In this document: positions 24,223-32,429 of the stretch, piece by piece
How positions within the stretch are numbered: the stretch's first letter is position 1
Layout: each line of letters starts with the position of its first letter
Origin: an uncultured Neisseriaceae bacterium
Lineage (GTDB): Bacteria > Pseudomonadota > Gammaproteobacteria > Burkholderiales > UBA11063
Assembly (NCBI GenBank): GCA_937952895.1
Contig: CALFYC010000041.1
Location: 1 to 32,456 of the forward strand
Direction: 5' to 3'
Length of the DNA: 32,456 nt
Notes under the pieces: generated by a model
Database searches by the model: none
Seen by the model: the letters and a program-made list of their open reading frames with translations, nothing else
What the model was told of the DNA's origin: nothing
Made by a program: the position numbers and the translations under genes

Positions 24223-25995
24223 GTGGAAAAGAAAAATTTACTACAATTAAGTACAGCTGGCTTTGCAATTATACTTTTAGCCGCATGTAATAATGGAGGA
24301 GGAAATCAATCTTCTTCAGCCAATTCCACAAAAGTAAATTCCCAATTAGTACAACTGAAAGCTCAAATGCAAAATCAATCTTATGATTATATTGTACCGT
24401 TTAAAGATTATAATAATAAAATCATTCTTTCAGTTAATGGATTAGCAACTGCAAAATCTTTAAGCTTCAATTCAAACTTTAAGCCGAAAGATGGCTGGGG
24501 TAACTGCTTTGGCATTGGTCGTCATAATCTAGAATTTATCACAATTAACGCCAATAAGGGTCATATAACGACAATAAAACCCACTAACAATTCAACACTA
24601 GATTTAACTCAAACATGTGATATTATGGGAACCGATTCAGGTGGAGCAACAGTATTAGAAGGTGTAACTGATCCACAAGTTTATTCAGTTAATGTAATTG
24701 ATAATAATGATAATGAAATTACTCTATCAATAAATGAGCCATGTAGAGCAACATCATGTAAAGACCCAGGTAATGGTTATGAAAATGCAGGATATTATGC
24801 ACAATGGTCAGTCTGGGGGCGACAATATAACCCTAATATGATACCGGTTAATAATTTAAATCATATAATCTATGCTTTTATTGGCTTTAATCCAGCAAAT
24901 GGTGATATAAAAACATTGGATGCATCAGCTGATAGTTGGGGGTTAAGCGCGATATCACGTGATCTACTACAATATCCTTACTTAAAAGCTAGCTTATCAT
25001 TTGGCGGATGGACCAATAATGGTGTAAATACTGCCCCCATGTTTGCGGAACTTGCATCTAGCGAAACTAGTATGAATAAATTTGCTGATCAAGCTATTGA
25101 ATTAATGCAAAAAACTGGCTTTAGCGGTCTAGACATTGATTGGGAATGGTGGTCTGATTATGGTAAGGGTGTAGCACCTGCAAAACAAATGTTAACATTT
25201 TATAAAATCATAAAAAATAAATTAGATAAGGTAAGTCAAATAGATGGTAAATACTACACATTGAGTATTGCGGTTAATGGTGCATCAGATACTATTTATG
25301 CTATGCAAGACCCGAAAAATCCTAATCATGTTCCTGATTTTTGGACACAAGTAAATACTTTGGTAGATCATGTAAATATTATGAGTTATGACTACCACGG
25401 CGCATGGGAATCTACTCCAGCGTATTTCCAAGCCACACAAGATTTTTCAAATGTTGATGGTTATGAAATTGGCCAATCTAGAGGTATGTCAATTAAAAAT
25501 GCCACTGATGCCTATATTAAATCTGGCATATCGCCAAAAAAACTAGTTGTGGGTATTCCATTATATGGAAGATCAATGACAGTAAATGCAATTAATCATA
25601 ATAGCATTGGCTTACTTGAAAATGTTACTGGAACTGGGCTAAAAGATTATGAAGCTGGTATTTTAGACTATAAATGTATTGTAAACCCAGTCTCTGATCC
25701 AGTAAATGGTTGTGGTAGCGCAAACCCAATATCTGGATTAGCTGCTACAACATTTTATACCCACAGATCAAATGTAGCTACATTTAATCAATATGGCTTA
25801 AATGCTCTACAGCCTTGGGGTTATAATAGTCAACTTAAAACCTTCTTGACTTATGATGATGTATGGTCCGCAACAGAGAAAACTAAATATGTAATTAAAA
25901 ATCAGTTAGGTGGAACCATGTTCTGGGAGATAGATGGTGATGCAACCAATGATTCGCAATCAATTATTTCTACAGTCAAACATACATATAACTAA
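24223..25995 (+). CDS. GH18-family chitinase-like lipoprotein
   Basis: Exported glycoside hydrolase of 590 residues, likely hydrolysing chitin or chito-oligosaccharides with a retaining, substrate-assisted mechanism. The start is a GTG chosen because AGGGGA lies 7 bases upstream and it yields a proper lipoprotein signal (EKKNLL, hydrophobic core, LLAAC with C22). A GGG/N/S linker follows. Residues about 55-180 form an unrecognised domain with several cysteines, perhaps substrate-binding. The GH18 barrel starts near GYYAQWSVWG, with SFGG (about 260), the catalytic LDIDWE motif (D304, D306, E308), MSYDYHG (387-393) and the C-terminal MFWEIDGD (566-573) with its conserved W. All catalytic residues are present. 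It is divergent from two secreted-protein genes and followed by a terminator. Confidence 0.92.
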   Translation: MEKKNLLQLSTAGFAIILLAACNNGGGNQSSSANSTKVNSQLVQLKAQMQNQSYDYIVPFKDYNNKIILSVNGLATAKSLSFNSNFKPKDGWGNCFGIGRHNLEFITINANKGHITTIKPTNNSTLDLTQTCDIMGTDSGGATVLEGVTDPQVYSVNVIDNNDNEITLSINEPCRATSCKDPGNGYENAGYYAQWSVWGRQYNPNMIPVNNLNHIIYAFIGFNPANGDIKTLDASADSWGLSAISRDLLQYPYLKASLSFGGWTNNGVNTAPMFAELASSETSMNKFADQAIELMQKTGFSGLDIDWEWWSDYGKGVAPAKQMLTFYKIIKNKLDKVSQIDGKYYTLSIAVNGASDTIYAMQDPKNPNHVPDFWTQVNTLVDHVNIMSYDYHGAWESTPAYFQATQDFSNVDGYEIGQSRGMSIKNATDAYIKSGISPKKLVVGIPLYGRSMTVNAINHNSIGLLENVTGTGLKDYEAGILDYKCIVNPVSDPVNGCGSANPISGLAATTFYTHRSNVATFNQYGLNALQPWGYNSQLKTFLTYDDVWSATEKTKYVIKNQLGGTMFWEIDGDATNDSQSIISTVKHTYN

Positions 25996-26014
25996 AATTG
26001 AAATTTAACTACCA

Positions 26015-26045
26015 TGCTGTGGTCATTTGTCCACAGCAATTTTAT
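26015..26045 (+). terminator. Rho-independent terminator after the GH18 gene
   Basis: TGCTGTGG (26015-26022) pairs perfectly with CCACAGCA (26031-26038) across an 8-base loop, followed by ATTTTATT. The T-rich side faces the plus strand, so it serves the chitinase gene best. It may also block readthrough from the convergent cpdA operon. Confidence 0.8.
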
Positions 26046-26088
26046 TCCCGCTACTTACTAAACAGTTTTTTGTTAACAATAGGTATAA

Positions 26089-26817
26089 TTAAATGATTTT
26101 CTCATAAACCTGATAACTGTCATTAATAAACTCATACACAGTAAATCCCGGCGATTTTTTTTCAATACCCATAATTGGGGTTTTAGCAAATTGTAAGCAT
26201 GTTGAAATACTTGAATAAATTTTTACCCCTTCAAACTCATTAGAATAAAAATTATGCACATGCCCATTAATGCACAATTTAACTTTATCTTTGTAAATAG
26301 TAATAATTTTCAATAATTCTTGATAATTTCTTAATATATACTTATCAATAAAAGTATTTAGAAATATAAAATGATGATGAATAACTATAATACAGTTATC
26401 ATATTTCTTTAAACTTGCAATTAGATGGTCTTGATTTTTTTGATCAAGATAACCTGAATTTGAACCATATTCATGTGAATTTAGAAAAATAAATGTTCCA
26501 ATATCTGTCTCTAATATTGGTTCTTTATAAATATTACCTCCAAGTAAATATTTATCAAAATTGGCTGGATCATCATGATTACCATAGATTGTGTAAACAT
26601 TACATGGTAATTTTTTAAAATAAATTTGTAGTCGTTGATATGATTCAATTGAACCATCTTGTGATAAATCACCAGTTGCAAGAATTAAATCTGGGCTTTC
26701 TTGTTTAACCTTATCTAACACCCAATAAAGTGTTTCATCAGTATTTATCTCTACGTCACACAATCGAGTATCTGCAATTTTATGTAAATGAATATCCGTA
26801 ATTTGGACTATTTTCAT
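26089..26817 (-). CDS. cpdA: CpdA-like cyclic-nucleotide phosphodiesterase (metallophosphatase)
   Basis: Class III 3',5'-cAMP phosphodiesterase type, 242 residues (E. coli CpdA 275). Dinuclear metal motifs are complete: D8-x-H10 in ITDIHLH, GD at 49-50 followed by LSQDGS, GNHDD at 79-83, HHH at 147-149 and GHVH at 185-188. The stretch after HHH ending in DKYILRN resembles CpdA proteins. It would lower intracellular cAMP; related enzymes act on other phosphodiesters, so the substrate is a family inference. It is the last gene of the minus-strand operon, 27 bases after the carotenoid oxygenase gene, with an AAGG site before the ATG. Its pairing with the upstream enzymes is unusual. Confidence 0.85.
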   Translation of the reverse strand: MKIVQITDIHLHKIADTRLCDVEINTDETLYWVLDKVKQESPDLILATGDLSQDGSIESYQRLQIYFKKLPCNVYTIYGNHDDPANFDKYLLGGNIYKEPILETDIGTFIFLNSHEYGSNSGYLDQKNQDHLIASLKKYDNCIIVIHHHFIFLNTFIDKYILRNYQELLKIITIYKDKVKLCINGHVHNFYSNEFEGVKIYSSISTCLQFAKTPIMGIEKKSPGFTVYEFINDSYQVYEKII

Positions 26818-26844
26818 AAAATTAAAACCTTAAAATCAAATTTA

Positions 26845-28785
26845 CTAATCTGTAATCCAAGACCCATGTAGGCCATGTGGCACTCGAACTGGCAATCTAA
26901 CCTTAGCTAATGGGGTCTCTAGTGTTAAAGCATCGTAAAGTACAAAACTACTTTTATTAGTTTCTTTATTATACAAATATACACCTATATACCCATCATC
27001 TTCAAATTGGCTATTCATTTTTGGGATAAAAATTGGCTCATCCAATTCGTAGCTTTCGCCAAAATCAATCATTTTAGCTAAATTATTCAAATGATCATAT
27101 TTAATTAAACGGTTAAACCAAAAATTACCCACATTTTTGGATAAAAAATAACTATAACGATATTTTAATCCTGTATAAGTTAAATTATAGATTGGAAATT
27201 CAGCAATTTCATTTAATAACTCTTTATGAGTATATTTCATATTAGATAAATCAATTTGAGCTTGATATAGTTTTGGAATATTATCATAATTGTCATTTAG
27301 TATTGGCTTTAGATCGAGCTTATTATGATAAATAAAATCAATTATAATCTTATTCTCAATTTCATAAGCGTTGCTAAAATGAAAAACAAAAAAATTTGGC
27401 ACATTATCAATTGTCGTAATTGTGTAATCTGAACGCTTAATTAAAATAATAGTAACGGGTAAATTTTCATCAAAATAGAAAAATTTTTCACTACCATCAT
27501 TGCCTGCCACATTAAAAATCGCAGGCACATCAAAAAGTATAATATAATTAGCAGTGATTACTAAATCATGGATCATCGTTGAACGTGACTTATTAACTGG
27601 AATTGTTTTAATTAATTCTTTATTAGCATTAAATTCATAAACTTGTAAATATGGCTTTTCCCAAACCACATCATAAGTAAACATAAAAGTATGCCCATTT
27701 TGTGGATCAACTCGATGATGAGCATTCACCATAAAGGCCCCCTTACTACCATCAGGCACCCATTCACCTAAAGTATTTAGTTTATTATCTAATAAATAAG
27801 CAGTTGCTTGTTCATAAAGTGCTAAAAATTTATCTTGCCACTTAATGATATGAATTGCTGCAGTGTTTTTGCTTTTCTCCTCCCCAACAAATTTGGGATC
27901 GGCTGGAATTGGCAATTCAATCCCGGCATACAATGCTTTTCCAATTTTTATTTCAGCCTGTAAACCTTTTGTCATGACAAAGCGATTTTGATAGCTTACC
28001 GATCCGTTTTTAAAAATCAATCGATGAATCATTCCATCCCCATCAATCGGATAAGTATAGGTATATGGAGTAAAATACGGATTGGGGCCATTTCTTAAAT
28101 AACTACCATTTAAATCTTCTGGAAGAATACCTTCCACAATTAAATCTGCGATGTTTAATTCTTCATGAACCGGCGCAAACCCACTTTGTAGATATGGAGA
28201 ATTAACTGGAATTAATTTCGCAACTTGCTGCCAAAAGTTTCGCCCCATAATAAAACCAGGCAATTCCTTATTAAGATAAATTGCAATTAAAATACAAATT
28301 GCAGTAAGGCCATAATTCCAAAACAATGATTTTAAATAAATTTCTTGTGGAATAAATAAAGTTGGCAAAGCTGAAACCGTTAAAAGAGCAGCCCAAGATA
28401 AACTTAAATAAAAATTAATTTTTAAAAATCCCGGCATATTCCAATAGCTTGCTGGAACCATTTCTTTTGCGTATTGTAAAGTAAATGGCTTTTTAATAAT
28501 TATTGAAATCCAGATTATAACCGCTAACGCTAAATTAATAGTCATTGCCGAATGATATAAAAACCATGGCACCCAATCAAATAAACTATTTAGGGCAACA
28601 ATTCCAAAATAAATTAAAGATGCCCAAGGTAAAATAAACCCATTTTTTAGCTCTCTACGATTTAAAATTAAAATCATTAATAAAGTAATAATTGCAGCTT
28701 GAAGAATTTGATGTTTAGAATTTCCATATAGAACTGCAAAAATAAACCATGGCACAAAGCTAACTAAAACAGGAAAACGTTTCAT
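26845..28785 (-). CDS. Membrane-anchored carotenoid-cleavage-oxygenase family protein
   Basis: 646-residue two-part protein. Residues 1-185 contain about six hydrophobic segments (near 5-21, 26-41, 50-66, 79-98, 122-143 and 155-172). The loop IIIKKPFTLQYAKE, NFYLSLSW and GLTAICILIAIYL recall YciB/IspZ membrane proteins, a weak inference. Residues about 205-646 are a carotenoid/retinoid/stilbene oxygenase beta-propeller: LNGSYLRNGPNP, DGDGMIHR, and four iron-ligand histidines at H356 (NAHHRVDP), H406 (MIHD), H469 (FHFSNAYE) and H640 (GLHGSW). The iron site is therefore intact, and it should cleave a conjugated double bond with O2. The ATG is 2 bases after the preceding stop (TGATAATG), with AAGGG upstream. 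No carotenoid-synthesis gene is in the window, so the substrate is open. Confidence 0.88.
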   Translation of the reverse strand: MKRFPVLVSFVPWFIFAVLYGNSKHQILQAAIITLLMILILNRRELKNGFILPWASLIYFGIVALNSLFDWVPWFLYHSAMTINLALAVIIWISIIIKKPFTLQYAKEMVPASYWNMPGFLKINFYLSLSWAALLTVSALPTLFIPQEIYLKSLFWNYGLTAICILIAIYLNKELPGFIMGRNFWQQVAKLIPVNSPYLQSGFAPVHEELNIADLIVEGILPEDLNGSYLRNGPNPYFTPYTYTYPIDGDGMIHRLIFKNGSVSYQNRFVMTKGLQAEIKIGKALYAGIELPIPADPKFVGEEKSKNTAAIHIIKWQDKFLALYEQATAYLLDNKLNTLGEWVPDGSKGAFMVNAHHRVDPQNGHTFMFTYDVVWEKPYLQVYEFNANKELIKTIPVNKSRSTMIHDLVITANYIILFDVPAIFNVAGNDGSEKFFYFDENLPVTIILIKRSDYTITTIDNVPNFFVFHFSNAYEIENKIIIDFIYHNKLDLKPILNDNYDNIPKLYQAQIDLSNMKYTHKELLNEIAEFPIYNLTYTGLKYRYSYFLSKNVGNFWFNRLIKYDHLNNLAKMIDFGESYELDEPIFIPKMNSQFEDDGYIGVYLYNKETNKSSFVLYDALTLETPLAKVRLPVRVPHGLHGSWITD

Positions 28786-28787
28786 TA

Positions 28788-29663
28788 TCAACCCTTAATA
28801 TCAAGATACTTTAAATAATTTAATGCTATATGTTGTGGTCGGTCCGAATATAGACTTAACATTTCAGGAGTAGCAGTGATTTGATCAGATAATAATCGAT
28901 TAACTAAAGTAACTGCAATCATAGTTGCAGGAATTTCGGCACGGTAACAAAAACTAGCTAAAGAAGTAGACTCCATCTCAAAATTTAAAATATTAAATTT
29001 TTGAACTTGAGTAAAATACTCATTAGCCCTGGATTCATCATAATGTGGTTTAATTGCTCCATCTAGACGTGCTTGGCCCAAATAAAAATCATCTGCAGCT
29101 ATAGAGTTACCTAAAGCAATCTTAAAATCTAAATCATCAGGCTGAGCTTTAATAATCAAATTATTTAAATCTTTATTCATCTCAGTCGGGTAAATTATAT
29201 CTTGATCTAAAACTGAAACCATATAACCAGGAACTAAATTTGGCATATAGGCTGTATTAGTTAATACGACAGTTCCAGGATTAATACCAATTCCACCAGA
29301 TGTACCTAATCGGATATACTCTAAATCAGTATTTCCAGCATAATGTAATAGCTTAGTTAAAGTATGTAGAAGTATCAACATTGAGGAATTACCCATTCCA
29401 TGAGATACCGATAAAACATTCCCAATTTTATAAGCACAAAAATCTTTGCATGGAAGTAGGTTTAACGGTTCAAAATATTCAGGATCGATATTTAAAATTT
29501 GAGCAGCTAATTTTGTAGCAAAAACTTTAGCCCGAACCATACTTCCCTGCATAAAGATATATTTAGCATTACTAAAATTATCTAAAATTTGTTTATCTAT
29601 AACTAAATCAAAATTATATAAATAAGTATCCGAGCTCTTCGAAAGTAGTTTATTTAATTTCAT
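28788..29663 (-). CDS. Uridine phosphorylase-like nucleoside phosphorylase, apparently active copy
   Basis: Phosphorolysis of uridine to uracil and ribose-1-phosphate is the likely reaction; 291 residues. It resembles the UPP1 branch of the PNP/UDP phosphorylase superfamily. Expected residues are present: phosphate-binding G40 and R44 (QGSMVR), SHGMG (87-91), R118 and T121 in IRLGTSGGIG, the pyrimidine-binding FYLGQAR (193-199, Q197 and R199), and the ribose-binding M230-E231-S232 in FEMES. It lies 6 bases after a paralog that has lost most of these residues, and the carotenoid oxygenase gene starts 2 bases after its stop. A mixed oligomer of the two paralogs is possible because family members form dimers or hexamers with shared active sites. 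Confidence 0.87.
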   Translation of the reverse strand: MKLNKLLSKSSDTYLYNFDLVIDKQILDNFSNAKYIFMQGSMVRAKVFATKLAAQILNIDPEYFEPLNLLPCKDFCAYKIGNVLSVSHGMGNSSMLILLHTLTKLLHYAGNTDLEYIRLGTSGGIGINPGTVVLTNTAYMPNLVPGYMVSVLDQDIIYPTEMNKDLNNLIIKAQPDDLDFKIALGNSIAADDFYLGQARLDGAIKPHYDESRANEYFTQVQKFNILNFEMESTSLASFCYRAEIPATMIAVTLVNRLLSDQITATPEMLSLYSDRPQHIALNYLKYLDIKG

Positions 29664-29669
29664 AATAAT

Positions 29670-30554
29670 CTATTCTGTATAATTTTTTAAATCAGTAACT
29701 AAGTAATTTACTAATAACTTAATTACATCGCGAGTCATTAATTTTTCATTATCAGGCAAAATAGTTTTATCAGAAATTAATCGATCAACTAAAACTAGAC
29801 TAACCATTGCAGCAGGAATTCCGAGGTGATGACAAAAAGCAGCAAAAGCTAAAGCAACCATATTAATACTTTTAACACCATTTAATTGCGCTTTTCGCAA
29901 ATATTCTTCACGTTCTTCCTTGGTATAAATAACCTCTAACGCTCCATCTAAGCGCGCTTGTTCTTCATAAAATCCATAAGTTCCCATCGTTTTACCCACA
30001 TCAACCTTGTACCCATGATTAAGACCGTAAGTTAATATGCTTTGACTTAATTCATGATCAAATAATGTGGAATAAAAAACTTCTTCGCCAGATTCAATAT
30101 TACTAAATATCGGTTCTAACTTATTATTTACAGCCTGAGTTGTGATGATTATTGTTCCACCAGGAACACCAATACCACCAGAATGACTAAACTTTAAAAA
30201 TGCAACATCAATACATTTAGCATGAAATAATAGTTTAGTAATTTCATTTAGACAAATTAACATGGATGGCATCCCTATACCATGTGAAACAATCAGAATT
30301 GGACCGATTTTATATAAATGAAAGCGCTCAGTTTTAAAAATTGGCTTAAACTCAAAATCAGATTCTTGTACTGAATACCAGCTTTTAGCAAATTCTTTAG
30401 CAAATACACTAATATTATCATTTGAATCAGACATAACGACATATCTAATTTTACCAAAAATTCTTTTTAAATCTAAACTTGTATCAATACCTAAATGATA
30501 TAAATGATCAATTTCAAGATTCTGAAATTTTGGATTAATTTTATCGTAATACAC
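29670..30554 (-). CDS. Degenerate uridine phosphorylase paralog (probable pseudoenzyme)
   Basis: 294-residue full-length paralog of the next gene; the fold-defining segments are all there (SHGIGMPSM, SGGIGVPGGT, FYEEQARLDGAL, LVDRLISD). Key catalytic positions are substituted relative to its neighbour: phosphate-binding G40 to D43 and R44 to N47, R118 to K121, T121 to H124, and the ribose-binding Glu of MES to V233 (NMVAL). The pyrimidine-binding Q199 and R201 are kept. Phosphorolysis is therefore unlikely, while base binding may survive. The frame is intact and the gene is embedded in a tight operon (28 bases after the glycosyltransferase, 6 before the active paralog), so it looks selected rather than decaying. 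It could be a regulatory subunit or ligand sensor, or have a changed substrate. Confidence 0.8.
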   Translation of the reverse strand: MYYDKINPKFQNLEIDHLYHLGIDTSLDLKRIFGKIRYVVMSDSNDNISVFAKEFAKSWYSVQESDFEFKPIFKTERFHLYKIGPILIVSHGIGMPSMLICLNEITKLLFHAKCIDVAFLKFSHSGGIGVPGGTIIITTQAVNNKLEPIFSNIESGEEVFYSTLFDHELSQSILTYGLNHGYKVDVGKTMGTYGFYEEQARLDGALEVIYTKEEREEYLRKAQLNGVKSINMVALAFAAFCHHLGIPAAMVSLVLVDRLISDKTILPDNEKLMTRDVIKLLVNYLVTDLKNYTE

Positions 30555-30582
30555 ATTTTACCTTTATAAGCATTCTAAAAAT

Positions 30583-32271
30583 CTACTTTACTAATAATAC
30601 TACATAACTAGTAGTATTTTGTTCTAGTAAGGATGGAGTGAAGAGATTCCTCATAACTACATCACGAGTTGTTCCATTTACTTGCCACACTAAATTTGCT
30701 CTAGAATTTAATACTTTTTTATTAAAATCTTGCCATTGATTAGTGTACATTACTAAATAATATGGAGTTTTCAATTTTGTTAATTCTTCTGCATCATTTA
30801 TTGATAAATACTCATTATGAGTATAAAACTTTAATGTTAATGAATGAGCTTGATAATCAATGATTGGATAAGAATCTTCATAATTTAAATGCTTAGCAAT
30901 TCTCAATCCAGCATCATATTTAGCACAAACTGTCCCATTTACAAGCATCATAAACACAAAAGCTAAACTCATGGTTAATACTGGATATAAAATTGCCTTA
31001 GTTAAATCATCTTGATGCATAAATAGTATGAAAATTGATACCATTAAAACACCAATGACAACAATTACAATAATCGAATCCGAACCAAAAGCAAATATAC
31101 TAGATAAAATAATCACCACTGTGATTATTACAGAAAATAACGTATTAACATAAAATACCTTATGTGACATACCTTTATTAGCTAAACGCATATTATATAA
31201 CCAGCGTGCACAAAAAATTGCCGCAAATGGGATTAAAATATTTGTATAATGATCCAATTGGAACGGAGTTACACTAAACATAATAAAAGTTGGAATAAAG
31301 CTACCGAATAAGTATACTAAATGTGATTTATCTGCACTAATTATATCTGCAATATTTCTACCACGAAATGCTTTATATTCACTATAAATAGCTACAATAA
31401 AAATAAAACTCCAAGGAAGAAATGACCAAATAAATACATGAATAAAGAATAAATAATGAAATGGTTGGCCATGAGCACTAATTGGCCCAATATTAAAAAA
31501 TCTACCAAATTGACTATCCCAAAAAAACCATCGAATTCCTGATATATGAGTTTTACCAAATACTGATATCTCAGGGTGCATGTCAAACTGATAGTATAAT
31601 GACCAAACTTCTGGAATAATTAAAATAAACACAAAAAGTAACGCAACTAACCATTTAGGTTTAATTAAATTAACGGCTTGTTTTTTATATAGCCACATCG
31701 CAATTAAACCACTTGAAAGTGTGACTAGAACAAATATTCCTTTACTCATTATGGCAAGAGCACTAAAAAATGCTCCCAAAATCAAATATTTAAGTTTACT
31801 CTGCCGATCATATAGATACCAATAATAACAGGCTGGCATTATGGTTCCTAATAAAAATACTTCAGCCCGCACATCAATACTAGAAATTAATAAGTGCAGT
31901 GAACTCAAATAAATTATTGTAGCCATCAACCCGGTTTCTACATTATACAATAATCTAGCTAATTTATAAGTATAAAAAGCACCTAATAGATTAAATAAAA
32001 ACCCTGGTAATATATATGAAATGGGTCGAATTCCAAATATTTTAAAGAATACCACTGTAACCCAAAATGGGAAGTGTGGTTTATCTAGCCAACTTGCCCC
32101 ATTTAAAGTTAAATTAATAAAATCACCAGATATAACCATCTGTTTGACAATATTTGCGTATAACGTAGGATCATCATTACCAATGAGTGGAAAAATTAAT
32201 CCAAATGCATTTATCAAAACAGCAAAAACAATTAATAATCGAAGTTGTTTGACTCTAAATATAAAATCCAT
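30583..32271 (-). CDS. ArnT-like polyprenyl-phosphate-sugar glycosyltransferase (GT83/PMT_2 type)
   Basis: Multi-pass inner-membrane enzyme of 562 residues, close to the about 550 of ArnT. The first periplasmic loop has the acidic D33-D34 followed by PTLYANIVKQM, then WLDKPHFPFW, as in ArnT and related transferases where the acidic residues are catalytic. About a dozen hydrophobic segments run to about residue 450, with a soluble C-terminal tail. ArnT moves aminoarabinose from undecaprenyl phosphate to lipid A; relatives glycosylate other lipids or proteins, so acceptor and donor are unknown here. The ATG has a clear AGGA site. A PAP2-type phosphatase gene ends 58 bases upstream on the same strand, suggesting an envelope-lipid function for this end of the operon. 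Confidence 0.85.
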   Translation of the reverse strand: MDFIFRVKQLRLLIVFAVLINAFGLIFPLIGNDDPTLYANIVKQMVISGDFINLTLNGASWLDKPHFPFWVTVVFFKIFGIRPISYILPGFLFNLLGAFYTYKLARLLYNVETGLMATIIYLSSLHLLISSIDVRAEVFLLGTIMPACYYWYLYDRQSKLKYLILGAFFSALAIMSKGIFVLVTLSSGLIAMWLYKKQAVNLIKPKWLVALLFVFILIIPEVWSLYYQFDMHPEISVFGKTHISGIRWFFWDSQFGRFFNIGPISAHGQPFHYLFFIHVFIWSFLPWSFIFIVAIYSEYKAFRGRNIADIISADKSHLVYLFGSFIPTFIMFSVTPFQLDHYTNILIPFAAIFCARWLYNMRLANKGMSHKVFYVNTLFSVIITVVIILSSIFAFGSDSIIVIVVIGVLMVSIFILFMHQDDLTKAILYPVLTMSLAFVFMMLVNGTVCAKYDAGLRIAKHLNYEDSYPIIDYQAHSLTLKFYTHNEYLSINDAEELTKLKTPYYLVMYTNQWQDFNKKVLNSRANLVWQVNGTTRDVVMRNLFTPSLLEQNTTSYVVLLVK

Positions 32272-32329
32272 AAGCTTTCCTGAGTTAATCCAAATTGACT
32301 ACATAACGAACAATCATGCGAATAATTGA

Positions 32330-32429
32330 TTAATAATTAACTTTTGATTTTTGCTTTATAAAACATATTTTAACTAAGATAAAACCAATTAACCCACTAA
32401 ATAATGTATCTAACGGCCAATGCCAACCC
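32330..32429 (-). CDS. PAP2-family phosphatase, C-terminal fragment (5' end missing)
   Basis: The last 32 codons of a gene cut by the right adapter: GWHWPLDTLFSGLIGFILVK, then a short basic tail ending VNY. The HWPLDxxxG element is the third phosphatase motif of PAP2 enzymes (SR-x5-H-x3-D), followed by a final membrane helix. It likely dephosphorylates undecaprenyl pyrophosphate or a lipid phosphate at the inner membrane. Placed immediately before an ArnT-like gene, it fits lipid A or undecaprenyl metabolism. The motif is short but specific; the rest of the protein is not visible. Confidence 0.75.

Noticed and set aside
31392..32329. Minus- and plus-strand short frames within or opposite the ArnT-like gene (31392-31586 and 32021-32329)
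   Set aside because: Both are shadows of the long glycosyltransferase frame.
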